Positions 31,301-41,375 of a stretch of 64,000 nt of DNA are shown piece by piece. Position numbers and translations under genes: made by a program. The notes below the pieces were generated by a model, which worked only from the letters and a program-made list of their open reading frames with translations, made no database searches and was not told where the DNA came from. Origin of the DNA: Scolanthus callimorphus (taxonomy: Eukaryota; Cnidaria; Anthozoa; Actiniaria; Edwardsiidae); NCBI GenBank assembly GCA_033964015.1, contig CM066921.1:22983355-23047354 (forward strand). The letters run 5' to 3'. Position 1 is the first letter of the stretch, and each line of letters opens with the position of its first letter.

Positions 31301-33527
31301 CGTGAGAATGTTTGGTAATAAACGGGTAAAATGCAGTGATCCTCCCTCCAAGTACAATGATCCCACATCTCCCGTCCCCTGTTTGACCTAGCACTGTAGA
31401 CATTTTACAGAAAAACGAGCTCGCATATCCTTCGATGCGCGCGAAGCACGCCCAAATTTGATAAATGTTTGTTTGTTTGTTCATGGTTTTTTTGTTTGTT
31501 CATCGCATTTCATCAAGCCTCAGAGAAACGGTAGATGAACATGTTTTGTGTACGGCATAGTAAACAAAGCCTGTCAGGAGCTCAGGAAGTACACTACTTC
31601 AACTATATAGCTTAGGTTATATGATTCATGCGCACAACTGCGGCTCCGCAAATGACGAAGTTATTAATATTCATGTGCGCGAAGCGCTGCCCAACGGACG
31701 AATTTCTATGCTTGTAACGTCGAAAACTCACGCTTATGTAAGGGGTCTTCTTTCAAACATATAGTGACATGCCCTCCAGGCCTATCATTTGCAGGGAAAT
31801 TTTAGGAGAGTTTGATTTTCCTCGTCAAGATAACTTGTTCTTTTCAACGGTAGTGTCCTCAATGCTGAAAGAGTATATGAAGTCAATTTTAGGGAGAAGT
31901 TGCTGAAATAACCACTATCGCTATTTGTTTTACCCTCCCTCTATTTGTTTTGGCCAAATGTTGCTGAAAAAAATTTGGACCCTCCCTTTAGACACGCGAA
32001 AAAATTAGGACCCACCCCACAAAAATAGGAGCCCTGTGGTGCAGCCCCCCTGCAGCCCCCCGCTAAATAATGACACGTCCCTAATATGTCTCTTCTATTT
32101 TATTATTTTTTTATACTATTTTATTTTATTCTAGAATCCCCATTAGCAACTTTTCGAGCACTATTCCAAATTTAAATACTTTAGAAATCGAGCACTATTT
32201 GAGCACTTTTTGCTGTATTTCGAGCACTTTTTGGCGATTTTCCCGGCGCAATCACAGAGCAAGTGCTTAGTCACGTGGTTTGACGGTTGACAGACTATCT
32301 ATGTACAATGGTAACCTTGTTGTCTCATTAACAAAGAAAAATACGAAACCAGGAGCTCCGCTTTTAGCCAGGCTAAATCTATATATTACGGATGTTTTGA
32401 ATTGAATCCTAGGGCCAGTTCCTAGAACGTCAGATAAGAGTTATCAGCAGATAAACGCTTATCCAACGGATAAATCTAGCACAAAACCTATGCAACAGAT
32501 AACTTTTATCTGTGGATAGCTTTATCCAACCTTTCAGGAACCGGCTCCAGATAACTATAAGATATCATTAACCCATATTAACGTCATATGGGTCAGAGCG
32601 AGAAACTGTGACGTCACGGCCACATGGACACAATCACATCAGTGCTGTATGCTCGAGTTCTTGTGGTTGTCAAAGTAAAGGAGTTTACGGCCAGTCTTTT
32701 TAGTAGTCTACGATTCTGATATAACGTTACAGTGTGGTCGCTAGAGACAATAGCAGAATCACGAGTGTGGCAGAAGGTGTCCACTGTGACAACATATGTG
32801 TATATCATAATTTTCTTTGTTCTCCTCTACATTGCACTTGCGTGATACCCACCGTTCCATCGAGTACTTTCTTCATGAATCCGAGATTCTGCACGTCTGG
32901 TTTGGCAATAATCTTCCGCATGGCGTCTGACTTGGGAACCTCTATACATAGAGTCCGTTCTTCTTTGTATTCTTGGTGTGCAACAATTCCTTTGAGAATA
33001 AAATAGCAAAAGCGCGGTGGCCATGTTGGAAGAAGGAACAACGGAAGCAAATTAACTTTATTTTGTGATCTGTACATCCAACATGGCCGCCAGTGACGTC
33101 AGATGAACACCAAGAATAGCGCACCTGATAGAAAGTAGTAGGCCCTAAGTAATTGAATTAATCATTGTTATGAAACAACAGCAGAATGCCGTACGCCGTA
33201 CGCCATGATTGGTCGGAAGCCTTGCCTGAAATAATAGCAAGGAGATTTTCTTGTTAATAGAGTAGGCATTTTTTTCTACGCGGTTTTGAGTGCACGCCTA
33301 TTTTTATAGTTATTTCATAAAAGCAATAAAACGCATTTTCCGTATCTGTGTACTTTACACTATGGTGAAGTTGGCAGACAGGGCTCATCACTTTTTAAAT
33401 TCCTTCTAATATATTTTTTTTGTCTCAAAGCTCGTCAACCATTCTATAAACAAGGTACTAAGCCCAGCTTACCGGACACCGCAGACAGTGCAAGCATAAA
33501 TGCCAGGGGAGCAATGTAGAGTTTCAT
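28227..33527 (-). CDS. Four-exon gene for a small secreted protein, family unrecognised
   Basis: Exons on the minus strand: 33473-33527, 32853-32989, 29080-29149 and 28227-28396 (55, 137, 70 and 170 nt). Phases match at every junction and give 143 codons plus TAA. The N-terminus (MKLYIAPLAFMLALSAVSG) is a clear signal peptide with a likely cut near residue 19. The mature part has four cysteines (TLC, VQC, KKC, FYC), enough for two disulfides, and an amphipathic Lys/Glu-rich helix spanning exons 3 and 4 (KKEAKEQLE, then LIDKTALKQVSKG). The basic C-terminus ends FYCVIVEM. No family is recognised; the QVSKG loop only faintly recalls the QxVxG of cystatins. The introns hold MITEs and hairpins. 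The exon 2 donor is the least certain (GTGGGT, or a GTGCAA 15 nt later), and an extra exon in the 3.7-kb intron 2 is possible. Confidence 0.72.
28466..28669. mobile_element. MITE in intron 3 (GCCTGGTGCACAC family), copy 1
   Basis: Ends GCCTGGTGCACACTAGCGAC and ...GTCGTTATGTAGCAAGTGTTGACCAGGC are inverted, and each has ACATAACGACATAA next to it. A second copy lies at 30043-30247. Confidence 0.8.
28675..29020. other. Intron 3 remainder
   Basis: A C16 run at 28675-28690, then about 260 bp of higher GC that is open in several frames on both strands (LEGPCGSVIPGLSNNLAR on +). No splice sites and no family are recognised, so no gene is called. Confidence 0.4.
29080..29149 (-). CDS. Secreted-protein gene, exon 3
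   Basis: Acceptor TCTAATCTTTCTGTTACAG has a strong pyrimidine tract and a branch-like CTAAT. Only one frame is open (NDQFLYKNVQCDKLKKEAKE); both others hit stops. Donor GAAG/GTAAGC, phase 1. Confidence 0.72.
29397..29526. repeat. Hairpin in intron 2, about 64-bp arms
   Basis: TTCTGGCTTATTTTTTTGCA...GGGTGGACGGACAT and its reverse complement meet with almost no loop at 29461. This could be a short foldback MITE or a structured intron RNA. Confidence 0.8.
29782..30040. repeat. Imperfect tandem repeat, about 2.5 units
   Basis: CCGAGTGTTCCTGTGAAG, CACAGGGTA(T)CCAAAA, CAGGCGG and GATGGGTCGAA recur in the same order with a period of about 125 bp, with shortened spacing in the last unit. Confidence 0.7.
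30043..30247. mobile_element. MITE in intron 2 (GCCTGGTGCACAC family), copy 2
   Basis: Ends GCCTGGTGCACACTTACGAC and GTCGCTAGTGTGCACCGGGC are inverted, with flanking ACATAACGACATAA blocks as in 28466-28669. Confidence 0.82.
30802..32081. mobile_element. PIF/Harbinger-like element with TAA target duplication
   Basis: The left end GGGACGTGTCATTATTTACC continues through a G/C run into GGGCTCCCATTTTT. The right end mirrors it (AAAAATAGGAGCCC, then TAAATAATGACACGTCCC). TAA precedes 30802 and follows 32081. A C23 run occurs near 30901. About 1.28 kb with no transposase frame, so non-autonomous. It lies in intron 2 of the secreted-protein gene. Confidence 0.8.
32352..32394 (-). repeat. Dispersed hairpin motif (GGAGCTCCGC...TAAATCTATATA)
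   Basis: GGAGCTCCGC, then the perfect stem TTTAGCC-A-GGCTAAA, then TCTATATATTA. Relatives are at 39327-39366, 53297-53330 and 62481-62520. It is probably one end of a mobile-element family. Confidence 0.6.
32405..32560. repeat. Inverted-repeat MITE candidate
   Basis: GGGCCAGTTCCTAGAACGTCAG and CTTTCAGGAACCGGCTCC are imperfectly inverted. AGATAAGAGTTATC and GATAACTTTTATCTGTGGATA blocks lie inside. It falls in intron 2. Confidence 0.5.
32853..32989 (-). CDS. Secreted-protein gene, exon 2
   Basis: Acceptor TATTTTATTCTCAAAG precedes two bases that complete a glycine codon, then 45 codons including ERTLCIEVPKSDAM and NLGFMKKVLDG. The donor is ACG/GTGGGT. The frame would run on to a TGA 17 codons later if unspliced. 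Confidence 0.68.
33473..33527 (-). CDS. Secreted-protein gene, exon 1 (signal peptide)
   Basis: ATG at 33527, 18 codons plus one base, then the donor G/GTAAGC. The start is chosen because the hydrophobic signal peptide begins at this ATG and the upstream sequence is poly-T with no coding. Confidence 0.72.
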
Positions 33528-33589
33528 GATACGTGCTTTACTCTTCACAAGGGAACTTGCCGAGCGTGGTGAGTAGGTCTTGTTTGTAA

Positions 33590-33686
33590 AAAAAAAGTAA
33601 AAAAAAATATATTTATAGGTGCACTTATAGGTACCCAGCTATTTTACAGACACTCCGCTATTTTTGGGGCGGGGATGCTCGTCGGG
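33590..33686. mobile_element. Left half of a TIR element split by a LINE
   Basis: CTATTTTTGGGGCGGGGATGCTCGTCG here is the inverted counterpart of CGACGAGCACCCCCGCCCCAAAAATATAG at about 37599-37627. The LINE between them would have inserted into this element. Confidence 0.55.
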
Positions 33687-33870
33687 AATCAATCAATAAA
33701 TCAATCAATCTTTTATTGTTTATACACGGTAAAAAATCTAATCAGGCAGGAAAATATACTCAGAATTAATGGATACCTACTACTAATATCTATCTCTCTA
33801 TATAATAATAACAAATCTCACTCTACATTTAATAATAAATAAATAAATAAATGAATGAAACAATATAAAC

Positions 33871-34227
33871 TCAAAGCCTGTTTTCCATGGATGCCGTGTT
33901 TACGTTAAGAAACTCTTTGACAGTATTAGTAAAATCAGTCAGAGATTCTTCTAGACGCACATGGGAGGGTAGACTGTTCCACAGTACGGCACCACTATAG
34001 CTAAAGCTATTCTTATAATAATTGGTACGTGGCAAGGGAACAGCGAGCTTATTCTCAGAATCACGAAGAGTGTAGGAAGTGACATCACTGCGCTGAGTAA
34101 ATTTCGGGGATAAATAATTGGGAGCTGTGATGTTTGTGAATAAACAGCCGAGAATACCGATGAATAACTCAACAACTTTACTGCTATATCGTACAGGAAA
34201 GAACAACCAACCAAGATGGCGGATCAT
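33871..34227 (-). pseudogene. LINE C-terminal domain
   Basis: Contains TLRDSENKLAVPLPRTNYYK and SFSYSGAVLWNSLPSHVR, the conserved tail after the reverse transcriptase of many metazoan CR1/L2-type elements, ending near TVKEFLNVN. Confidence 0.85.
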
Positions 34228-34555
34228 ACACTACCAGGTCCCTCAAACACGTGACAACCTGAAAACGAGGTTATAACACAGGCTTTCCAAATACACCACA
34301 GGAGCAAGACCATTAAGAGATTTAAAAACTAATTGTGCTTTATGGATTGAACGTTGCGTCTCGAGATCTTTACAAAGTCTTTACAAATTGCATATCCTGT
34401 TTGTGAGTACCACAAGTGCTTATATATCCCTAAAAATCCTCAGACAAGGTTTTCTAGCATAGTGAATTTACTGATTTTCATGTCTAAGCCAATGAAATTG
34501 CCTATATTTTCAATAGAAATTAATTGCATTCCAGCATGCTTTGCCGTTGGCTTGC

Positions 34556-35504
34556 CTAGTTCTTATACGGACAATTACTTAACATGTATTCTGTTTTTGA
34601 CATATTTAACGTTAATTTGTTTGCAGAGAGCCACTGATTGATATTTAATAAATCTTGATTTAACGAGGTTTCAATAGAAGAAATGTCAGAACCGGCATAC
34701 GTTAAATGAGTGTCATCAGCATACATTCTAGCACTTGAATTAAGTAAGCAATTTGGCAGGTCATTTATGTACAGAAGGAATAACAAACGGCCAAGAATGG
34801 TCCCTTGAGGAATTCCGCATTTAAGGGTGCATCTACTAGAGAGGAATCCGTTAACAAAACATTTCTGATTTCGATTAGCCAAGTATGAGGATAACCAGGT
34901 AAGGGCAGTCTCATTAACGCCGTAAAGTTCTGGTTTTGAAAAAATAATTTGATGGTCGACCGTGTCAAAAGCTTTCTTTAGGTCTAATGGCTTCAAGTAA
35001 AGCTGAAACTGTAGAATGTAATGACCTAAAGCCAGATTGTTTATTAAATAGAATATCGTGCTCAATGAGATAATCAGAAAATTGATTATAAACAAGTCGT
35101 TCAAAGGCTTCTAGTAAAGCTGTAACTGTAGAATGTAATGACCTAAAGCCAGATTGTTTATTAAATAGAATATCGTGCTCAATGAGATAATCAGAAAATT
35201 GATTATGAACAAGTCGTTCAAAGACTTTAGCTATGACAGAAATGACAGAAATGACAGAAATAGGGCGATAATTATTTAAGTCTGATTTTTCTCCCTGCTT
35301 AAACAATGGAGTGACTTTGGCTAGCTTCCAATCATCAAGGACTATACCTCTGACAAGAGAACTGTTAAAAATATGTGTAATATGGGGAGAGATAAGATCG
35401 GCACACTCGCGAATAAGCCGACCTGGATTTTTATCAAGACCATCTCCCTTCCCTCCCCTCAAGACCAGATTTATTAATTTTGTTGAAAAGCGATAATACC
35501 TCAC
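34556..35504 (-). pseudogene. LINE reverse transcriptase with internal 117-bp duplication
   Basis: Visible motifs in order are GIVLDDWKLAKVTPLFKQGE, NNYRPISV, NKQSGFR, DLKKAFDTVDH, CGIPQGT, ARMYADDTHLTYAG (catalytic YADD) and LNMSKTEYML. The segment FERLVYNQFSDYLIEHD...ALLEA occurs twice because 34989-35105 is repeated as 35106-35222. ISV is also triplicated. A frameshift lies between the duplicated part and KKAFDT. Copying of the LINE RNA is the family role; this copy is dead. Confidence 0.9.
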
Positions 35505-35767
35505 TGTTGGTCAGAGAACGGAAGTGGAAACAAGATTTAGGTGGAATACCAAAATCTCTATAATTGGAGCTATTATCACTTGCTGAAATACAGCTGGCAA
35601 GTATTGGTCCAATAGAGGAAAAGTGATCATTAAAAGCATTGGCCAAGTCAGGAGAATCAGTTATAGAAATACCACTGTCTAGCTTTATTTCTTTGACAGG
35701 CCCCTTAGCAGATTTACGAGAAGTTAGCTCATTGAACACTTGCCACGTTTTTCGAGGATTACCATCA
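35434..35767 (-). pseudogene. LINE region before reverse transcriptase
   Basis: Reads FNELTSRKSAKGPVKEIKLD and NAFNDHFSSIGP, the conserved N-terminal part of CR1/L2-type reverse transcriptases, then shifts frame at about 35480. Its 5' side is cut by the element at 35768-36456. Confidence 0.85.
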
Positions 35768-36456
35768 CTCAGGTATATTAAGGCATGGGTGTTTTTTCAA
35801 AAAAATGCGAAAAATACTGAAAAAAATTCTCTAGGGTAGATAAAATATCTTCTGTGGAATGTTTTTCGTTAAGGTTGGTACACCCGGTGAGACGTTTCCT
35901 TTGATGTATTTGGTTACCATGCCAACGGGTTGCGTGACTTGTAAAAGCGTGACAAAGGCACAATTTTCTTTCAGTCCTCTGCATTCGATGGGGGTCATAC
36001 CAATGGTTTCCCAATGGGTCTTATTATGACCAGTGTCGGGCGTACATTACCATTCCAACGAGGATGGGTGTCCAAGTTATCCACATTTTAAGAAAAGGAG
36101 AGGTATCATATTACATCATCACAAATAAGGCTATCCTAAAAAACATTTCCAGCCATCCTCGTTGGATCAATAATCTACACTATATAACAAACACTATAAT
36201 GCACTCTGGCGAACGATTTCGCTTTTCCCCATTGAATGCAGAGGCCATTTTCCTAGAAATTAAATTTAAGGTCAGAGGTCATGCATTTGTTGCCATAGAG
36301 ACCAACATTGGTGAAAATGATTGAGAATGATCAAAGGTATTCAAATGTAGATTGTTTGGATCCCTCAGAGGCATTGGTTTTGAGATGGACCACCCCCCTC
36401 AGTTTTACGTCCGCCATTTTGGATCGGGCTTCCGCCCAGGCCTTAACCTACCTGAG
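35768..36456. mobile_element. DNA element inserted in the LINE, TG/CA duplication
   Basis: Ends CTCAGGTATATTAAGGCATG and its inverted CAGGCCTTAACCTACCTGAG partner. Removing the element and one CA rejoins the LINE linker frame (IES on one side, DGNPRKTW on the other), so both boundaries are firm and the duplication is only two bases and not TA. There is no transposase; 689 bp. Confidence 0.82.
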
Positions 36457-36871
36457 CACTTTCAATAAAATTGTTTTTAATGAATATTTCTTTAGCTAAT
36501 TTAATTTCGAAATTAACTTTGTTACGTGATCTTTTAAAAATGGCCAAATCAAGGGAATCATTAGATTTGATTGCCTTGATTTTTAGCACGTCGCGTTCAT
36601 GCATCATTTGTTTTAATTTTGAAGTAATCCAAGGAGAACTTTTGGTTCGAATGCGCTTAAGACAAATAGGAGCATGTTTATCAACAATGGACATAAATTG
36701 TGTTTTCCAACTTGACCAAAGATGATTTGGATCATTACTTGCTCCTATATAATTCTCAGCATTTAGATTACGAATATCATTTCGAACATTAGCGCTATTA
36801 AAGTTCTTAAATTTTCTATAGTTTATCGATTTATGTCCCATTGGCAGATGAATAGACAATTTTCGATACAT
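36457..36871 (-). pseudogene. LINE endonuclease-reverse transcriptase linker
   Basis: About 135 residues including HLWSSWKTQFMSIVDKHAPI and SPWITSKLKQMMHERD, the conserved linker of CR1/L2-like ORF2 proteins, up to the DNA-element insertion. Confidence 0.85.
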
Positions 36872-36883
36872 AAATTCTCAAGA

Positions 36884-37228
36884 TTATTCATTTCTAAATC
36901 GAATAGAATAATTTATTACCGATTTAAAGCAGAAACAAACACCAGCGCCACCATTACTGAGCCTATCTCTACGAATTAAATCGTAACCAGAAATATATAC
37001 TTCATGGTCAAAATTGGACTGATTAAGAACATCAAGTTTATGAGTGTCTAGCAAAATTCTAACCTCATTAATATGGGTTGATAATTTGTTGACATTCAAA
37101 GAAGCTATTTTGAAACCACGTTTACCTGGAAAAATATCATTAGTAATAGACGAAGATTTAGAATTATTTGTCGTGAACTTTGAAAGTGGTTGATGAACGT
37201 CAATATTAGAAGAAACAGAATTATTCAC
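36884..37228 (-). pseudogene. LINE AP-endonuclease, N-terminal part
   Basis: FKIASLNVNKLSTHINEVR and YISGYDLIRRDRLSNGGAG match the start of the apurinic-type endonuclease. The acidic N-E-T-x-L-D strand expected after HKLDVL is missing (NQSNFDHEV), and most of the catalytic C-terminal half is deleted before the linker. Confidence 0.82.
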
Positions 37229-37340
37229 GGCATTCCAGGATTAAATAATCAATGGTCAGAACAGTTAAATAAAGCTAATCTAAAGTTCTCATACAAAGTT
37301 TTGTTACCTTCCTTGGTTAGGTGAAGAACACGTCGATTTA

Positions 37341-37640
37341 GTTTTTTTTAACTTTTTTACTTTCGATATTACCCTAATAGGTACCTAAAATGGCGTCGCT
37401 TAGTTGATTTTGACCCCCAAAAGGTACCAACAAGACGAATTTTCCCTCGGTAGAGCAAAAATACGGCTGAAATTCAGGCTTCCAACAAGGGTGATTTGCT
37501 CGAACGGACCATTGACTGGGACCTATCTTAAAAACTTGCAAGTTTTCAAATTTTACCCCTAAAAGGTACCAGAGGCCTAATTTTAAACCCTAAAAGGTAC
37601 GACGAGCACCCCCGCCCCAAAAATATAGGAGCCCCCCCCG
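37341..37640. mobile_element. Right half of the TIR element hosting the LINE
   Basis: Carries repeated (CC)CTAAAAGGTACC motifs and ends CGACGAGCACCCCCGCCCCAA. The stretch at 56580-56740 (CCCTAAAAGATACC, TACGACGATCATCCCCG) is a diverged relative. Confidence 0.5.
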
Positions 37641-38560
37641 GGCCATATTCAAGGCGAGAAACTCGTCTCAGACGGGAAACTCGTCTCTAGTGTGAATTCA
37701 GCAATTTAGTATTGAGTCCGTGATTGTAGAAAAACTTGAAATCTCTTAGCTTGGAAATGGTCGATCAAGTTTGAGCACGAGCAAGAAACTAAAAACCTTC
37801 ACAAAATATTGATTATATAGCGGAGCCCTATACGTATCATTCAACGTCGCATAGCTAAAAGCAACCCATTCAAGCCAAAACGGAACGTTCAGCGGTTTAC
37901 GAATACATCGCGGGCTCTTATTTACGCATGCGCACTTGCGTTAGTGTCGACCCGTGTACACAGCCAATCACAGTCCGTCTTGGATCACTGAGCGCGCGCT
38001 TCGTCCTTCACATCCAGCACAGCGCCGCGGTTTTCGGTTTGGTCTCCAAACTGTAAAAACTTGTTGCATTTTGACGGCCAACTCGCCCTAAAATATACAT
38101 TGATAGTCAAAGAGATTTATCTGAATTCTTTAACGAGGTAAACAGTAAGACATGCAAGGAGACAAAGAGACTGAACTAATTTTCGGGCCCGATAAACCGG
38201 CTTTTCGGGTGGTTTATCGGGAGCGATCTAGGAGAGTCCCGAAAAGTGTTTCCCGAAACTCCTCAGATAATACCTCAGATAATTATTCAAAATTATAATT
38301 CCCAACCTTTTCGAATACTTTGCATTAAATAAACAATTAAAATATAGGAAACTTATCGATTTGTCGATGTCAGGACGTCAGGAGACAAAAAGTGTATCGC
38401 CATGTTGGCATAAAATGTGCAAAAAAGTAAGCATTTTGCACCGAATTCTTCTTGATGCATTGGTACTTTGTTTACAACATGTCAAAAAGATTTTTGACAG
38501 CCCTCGTCAAATTTGACAGGCGAGAGAGAATGAATTTGAGAGAGAATGAAGGTCTAGAAG
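37641..38560. other. Unassigned stretch, possibly promoter-like
   Basis: Around 37915-38060 the sequence is CpG-rich with an NRF1-like ACGCATGCGCAC and GCGCGCGC, next to a possible donor AACGAG/GTAAACAG at about 38135. These are typical of animal promoters, but no exon was found downstream. Nothing else is recognised. Confidence 0.25.
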
Positions 38561-38566
38561 CGATAT

Positions 38567-38620
38567 GCATGCACCTGATTGCATGCACCTGATTGCATGC
38601 ACCTGATTGCATGCACCTGA
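38567..38620. repeat. 14-bp minisatellite, four units
   Basis: GCATGCACCTGATT repeated exactly three times plus a partial fourth unit. Confidence 0.92.
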
Positions 38621-38890
38621 CTGATTTTCGCGGGATGGCGGTAAAAACAACTAGGGAGAGTTACCGGGAAACCATTTCGCGACAAAGAAAGAAATTTTTT
38701 AAACAAAGCAAGACACCTTCGGAAATGACTGTTCCACCATTCACTTTCGGGGAAATTCAACTTCGCAGGTACAATTGGATAAATAAAATCGCCAAGGAGA
38801 GAGAAATCCCAATTTTTCGTCCCTATTTTGAGGATTTTCGGAAACCCGAAAAAGTTAAGGGCTCAGTACAATATAATGCAGTATATAGCG
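38621..38890. other. Unassigned stretch
   Basis: An open frame of about 100 codons (+) runs through this region, but it has no recognisable domain and begins inside the minisatellite. No gene is called. Confidence 0.4.
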
Positions 38891-38959
38891 TATTTTATAA
38901 CTTTTAGTTTTTAATTCTTTTAGCATTAAAATGTAATTTGTTCTGTTTTTATTCATAGT

Positions 38960-39070
38960 ATTATTTATTTTAAGGTATGTAATTTTTTAACTTTGAATAT
39001 TGTAAAGCGCTCTGGATCCGTATAAGAAAAGGCGCTATATAAATTCTTTTATTATTATTATAATTATTAA
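38960..39070 (+). repeat. SINE/LINE-type 3' tail
   Basis: TTGTAAAGCGCTCTGGATCC...GGCGCTATATAAAT followed by (TTA)n is the conserved tail of many animal retroposons. Confidence 0.6.
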
Positions 39071-39326
39071 GGGAAGAAGAAAATTTTGGGAGTTTCGAGA
39101 AACGCAAAATTCGTCGTCCGCACGCTTTTCGTGTATTTATCTTGCCCGAAAATATTTCGGTCGTTTCGAGAAACGATCCCCTGCTTGGGTAACCATAAAT
39201 TCCACGGTGATCATTTCAAAATTCACTGGAGTTCAGGCCGGGTTTCCCAAGCTGGGCTCCTCAAAAAAGATCCTCTAAAAGGGATTTTGTTATGAGAACA
39301 AACTATTCGGTAAGAATTGTATGATC

Positions 39327-40580
39327 GGAGTTCCGCATTTAGGCATTGCCTAAATCTATCTATACTATTATAATCGGGTTGTCTGCGCAAACGTTTCTGA
39401 TTGGCTAAATCGTCCGCACTCACTCCGCTTGGCCCTGAAGCTGTGTCACCAAACGAAGTTCACAAACCTGAAGAGAAAGTGGATATCTCCACAGTGGGCG
39501 TGTTTTGGTTGGAAAAGATTCACCCTGGGCTAAGTTCTAATTCAAGCGATTTCTTAAGCGAGGGACAAAGCTGCCATCGCCGCCATTTTGAAATCTCCCA
39601 CAGAAACTAAAAAAGAACTCAGTTCGCACAGCCGAAATCACCATAGTCATCTAAACCTAAATGGTTCTGTCACAGATTACTTGCAGGAATGTGCAGGGAT
39701 AATTATTATTCGAAAGCTTTAAGCTGAGAAAAATTTTCATTCAAGTTTGAACAAACGTACACCGCCGTACACCGCCGTGCTTTCTGGAAGCACGCTAAGG
39801 CGAAATGCCACAAAGCCATGAATAATATTTTCTAAGTATAAATCCTGACGCTGTATCGCAAAACGAAGGACACAAACCAGAAGAGAAGGAGGAAATCTCT
39901 TCAGTGGGCGTGTTTTGGTTGGAAAAGATTCACCTTTGGCTAAGTTCTAATTCAAGCGATTTTTTCAGCGAGGGACAAAGCCGCCATCGCGGCCATGTTG
40001 TTGAAATCTCCCACATAAACTAAAAAAGAACACAGTTCCCTTAGCCGATAGCACCATAGACATTCAAACCTAAATGGTTCTATTACAGATTACTTACATT
40101 TGTGTGTAGGGATAATTCTAATTCGAGAAAGATTTGAGCTGAGAAAAATTTCATTCAAGTTTGAACAAACTTACACCTGGCACTGCCTACAGAGCGCGCG
40201 CTAATGATATTCTCTAAATATTCCTATGATAAACTAAGAAATTTCTTAGAACAGTTTAACTTTACCTGTTTCTTCTCTCGTGCCTTACTGAAAAGCATTA
40301 TACAAACAATTCCGAAGTCAAATGTTTTTTTCTGTAATAGGCTGCGTTTTCAATTTTAGCGGGTTCTTAGACAGATTTGAGAACCGGACTGACTCACCAA
40401 GACACACACACGTGCGTCATTTTCTCCACCAAAATCAGGGAGACCAGTGCAAAACAAACACACAAAAAGGGAGGTCATTAGTAATGTAAATCAGCAGTTT
40501 ATGGAAGGGGGAACTTAGGTTGGGTCTTCTTGCGTCACGAAGTGACGGGCTGTTTTCTTGTATATTATTATATAGCCATT
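39327..40580. mobile_element. Repeat element with internal direct duplication
   Basis: It starts with GGAGTTCCGCATTTAGGCAT, whose perfect TTTAGGC-ATT-GCCTAAA stem is followed by TCTATACTATTATAA. It ends near TGTATATTATTATATAG, a partial inverse of that start. Inside, about 330 bp (from CACCAAACGAAG or CGCAAAACGAAG to AACAAACGTACAC or AACAAACTTACACC) occur twice, at about 39447-39762 and 39857-40173. The class is unclear: a Helitron-like TC start is possible, but no CTRR end was found. Confidence 0.5.
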
Positions 40581-41375
40581 AGATTGATAATTCACCCAAT
40601 CTAAATGACCTGAATGCTAAGCTTTGACAGTCTTGACACTCACAAATTAACCCTTATTGCATTTTTGAGCCGTTGGATTTTCGCGCACAAGTGAAGCGCG
40701 CTGTTTCCGAAAAAACACTCACGACATTTGTGTAAAGAGGCTACTTCAAAACAGGATGGAAATGGTCTCTGCTAGCAGGGGAACACCGTCGATTTTGAGT
40801 ACAGTAAAAACCCGCTTAAAAGAACAGGTGTTTTGGGGATTCAGGCTGAGTTTGTTCTTGGGTGTTTTCTGCAAAAACAGCCTGAAAATGTTGTTAGGGT
40901 TCTTAGCAATTGTGTCTTAACATTAGATAATAGCTTACTGCATACACTTCCAAAGAAATGTGATTGGCAGAAGGTGACAGTAAATTTAGTAAGAACAATT
41001 AGCTAGATCTAAAAACAATTGCCAAATGTACCCTGGAATTCCCCATAGAGTAAATGTTGTAGACTGTGTGTGCAATAGTCTAGCACATATTGATCTGGAT
41101 ATACCACACTAGATTACTGTTCTTGAATCTAACTAGCAGCCATCTTTTTATAGAAGAACAATGTTCATTTCTTAGGCTGCATGTGTCCTTATGTAACAGC
41201 TGCCTTTTTGACCAAATTACAGCCTTAATCCACTTGTTCATTTATGCGGGTTTTTACTGTATTACGAAGATGGAGAAATAGTGGTTAACAAAACTCACCT
41301 TGGAATTGACACGAATACTTAGTTGTCTAAACGGCAATGTTCGTGGAGTAGTATTCGCCGGGTATTATGTACTCT
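40581..41375. other. Unassigned AT-rich stretch
   Basis: No supported gene or repeat. Short open frames lack any known domain. Confidence 0.5.

Larger units (their letters stand above)
33687..37340 (-). mobile_element. Non-LTR retrotransposon (CR1/L2-like), degenerate
   Basis: From 5' to 3' on the minus strand: AP-endonuclease start, linker, reverse transcriptase, C-terminal domain, then a 3' tail of GATT repeats (33687-33713). Several frameshifts, an internal tandem duplication and a DNA-element insertion make it inactive. The protein order and the conserved C-terminal SFSYSGAVLWNSLP block suit the CR1/L2/Jockey group; the exact clade is not resolved. The 5' end is approximate. Confidence 0.88.

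Noticed and set aside
38593..38907. 104-codon open frame
   Set aside because: Begins inside the 14-bp minisatellite and ends in a retroposon tail; no domain.
39327..40580. Helitron assignment
   Set aside because: A TCTATACTATTATAA start fits, but the 3' hairpin plus CTRR end and insertion between A and T could not be shown.
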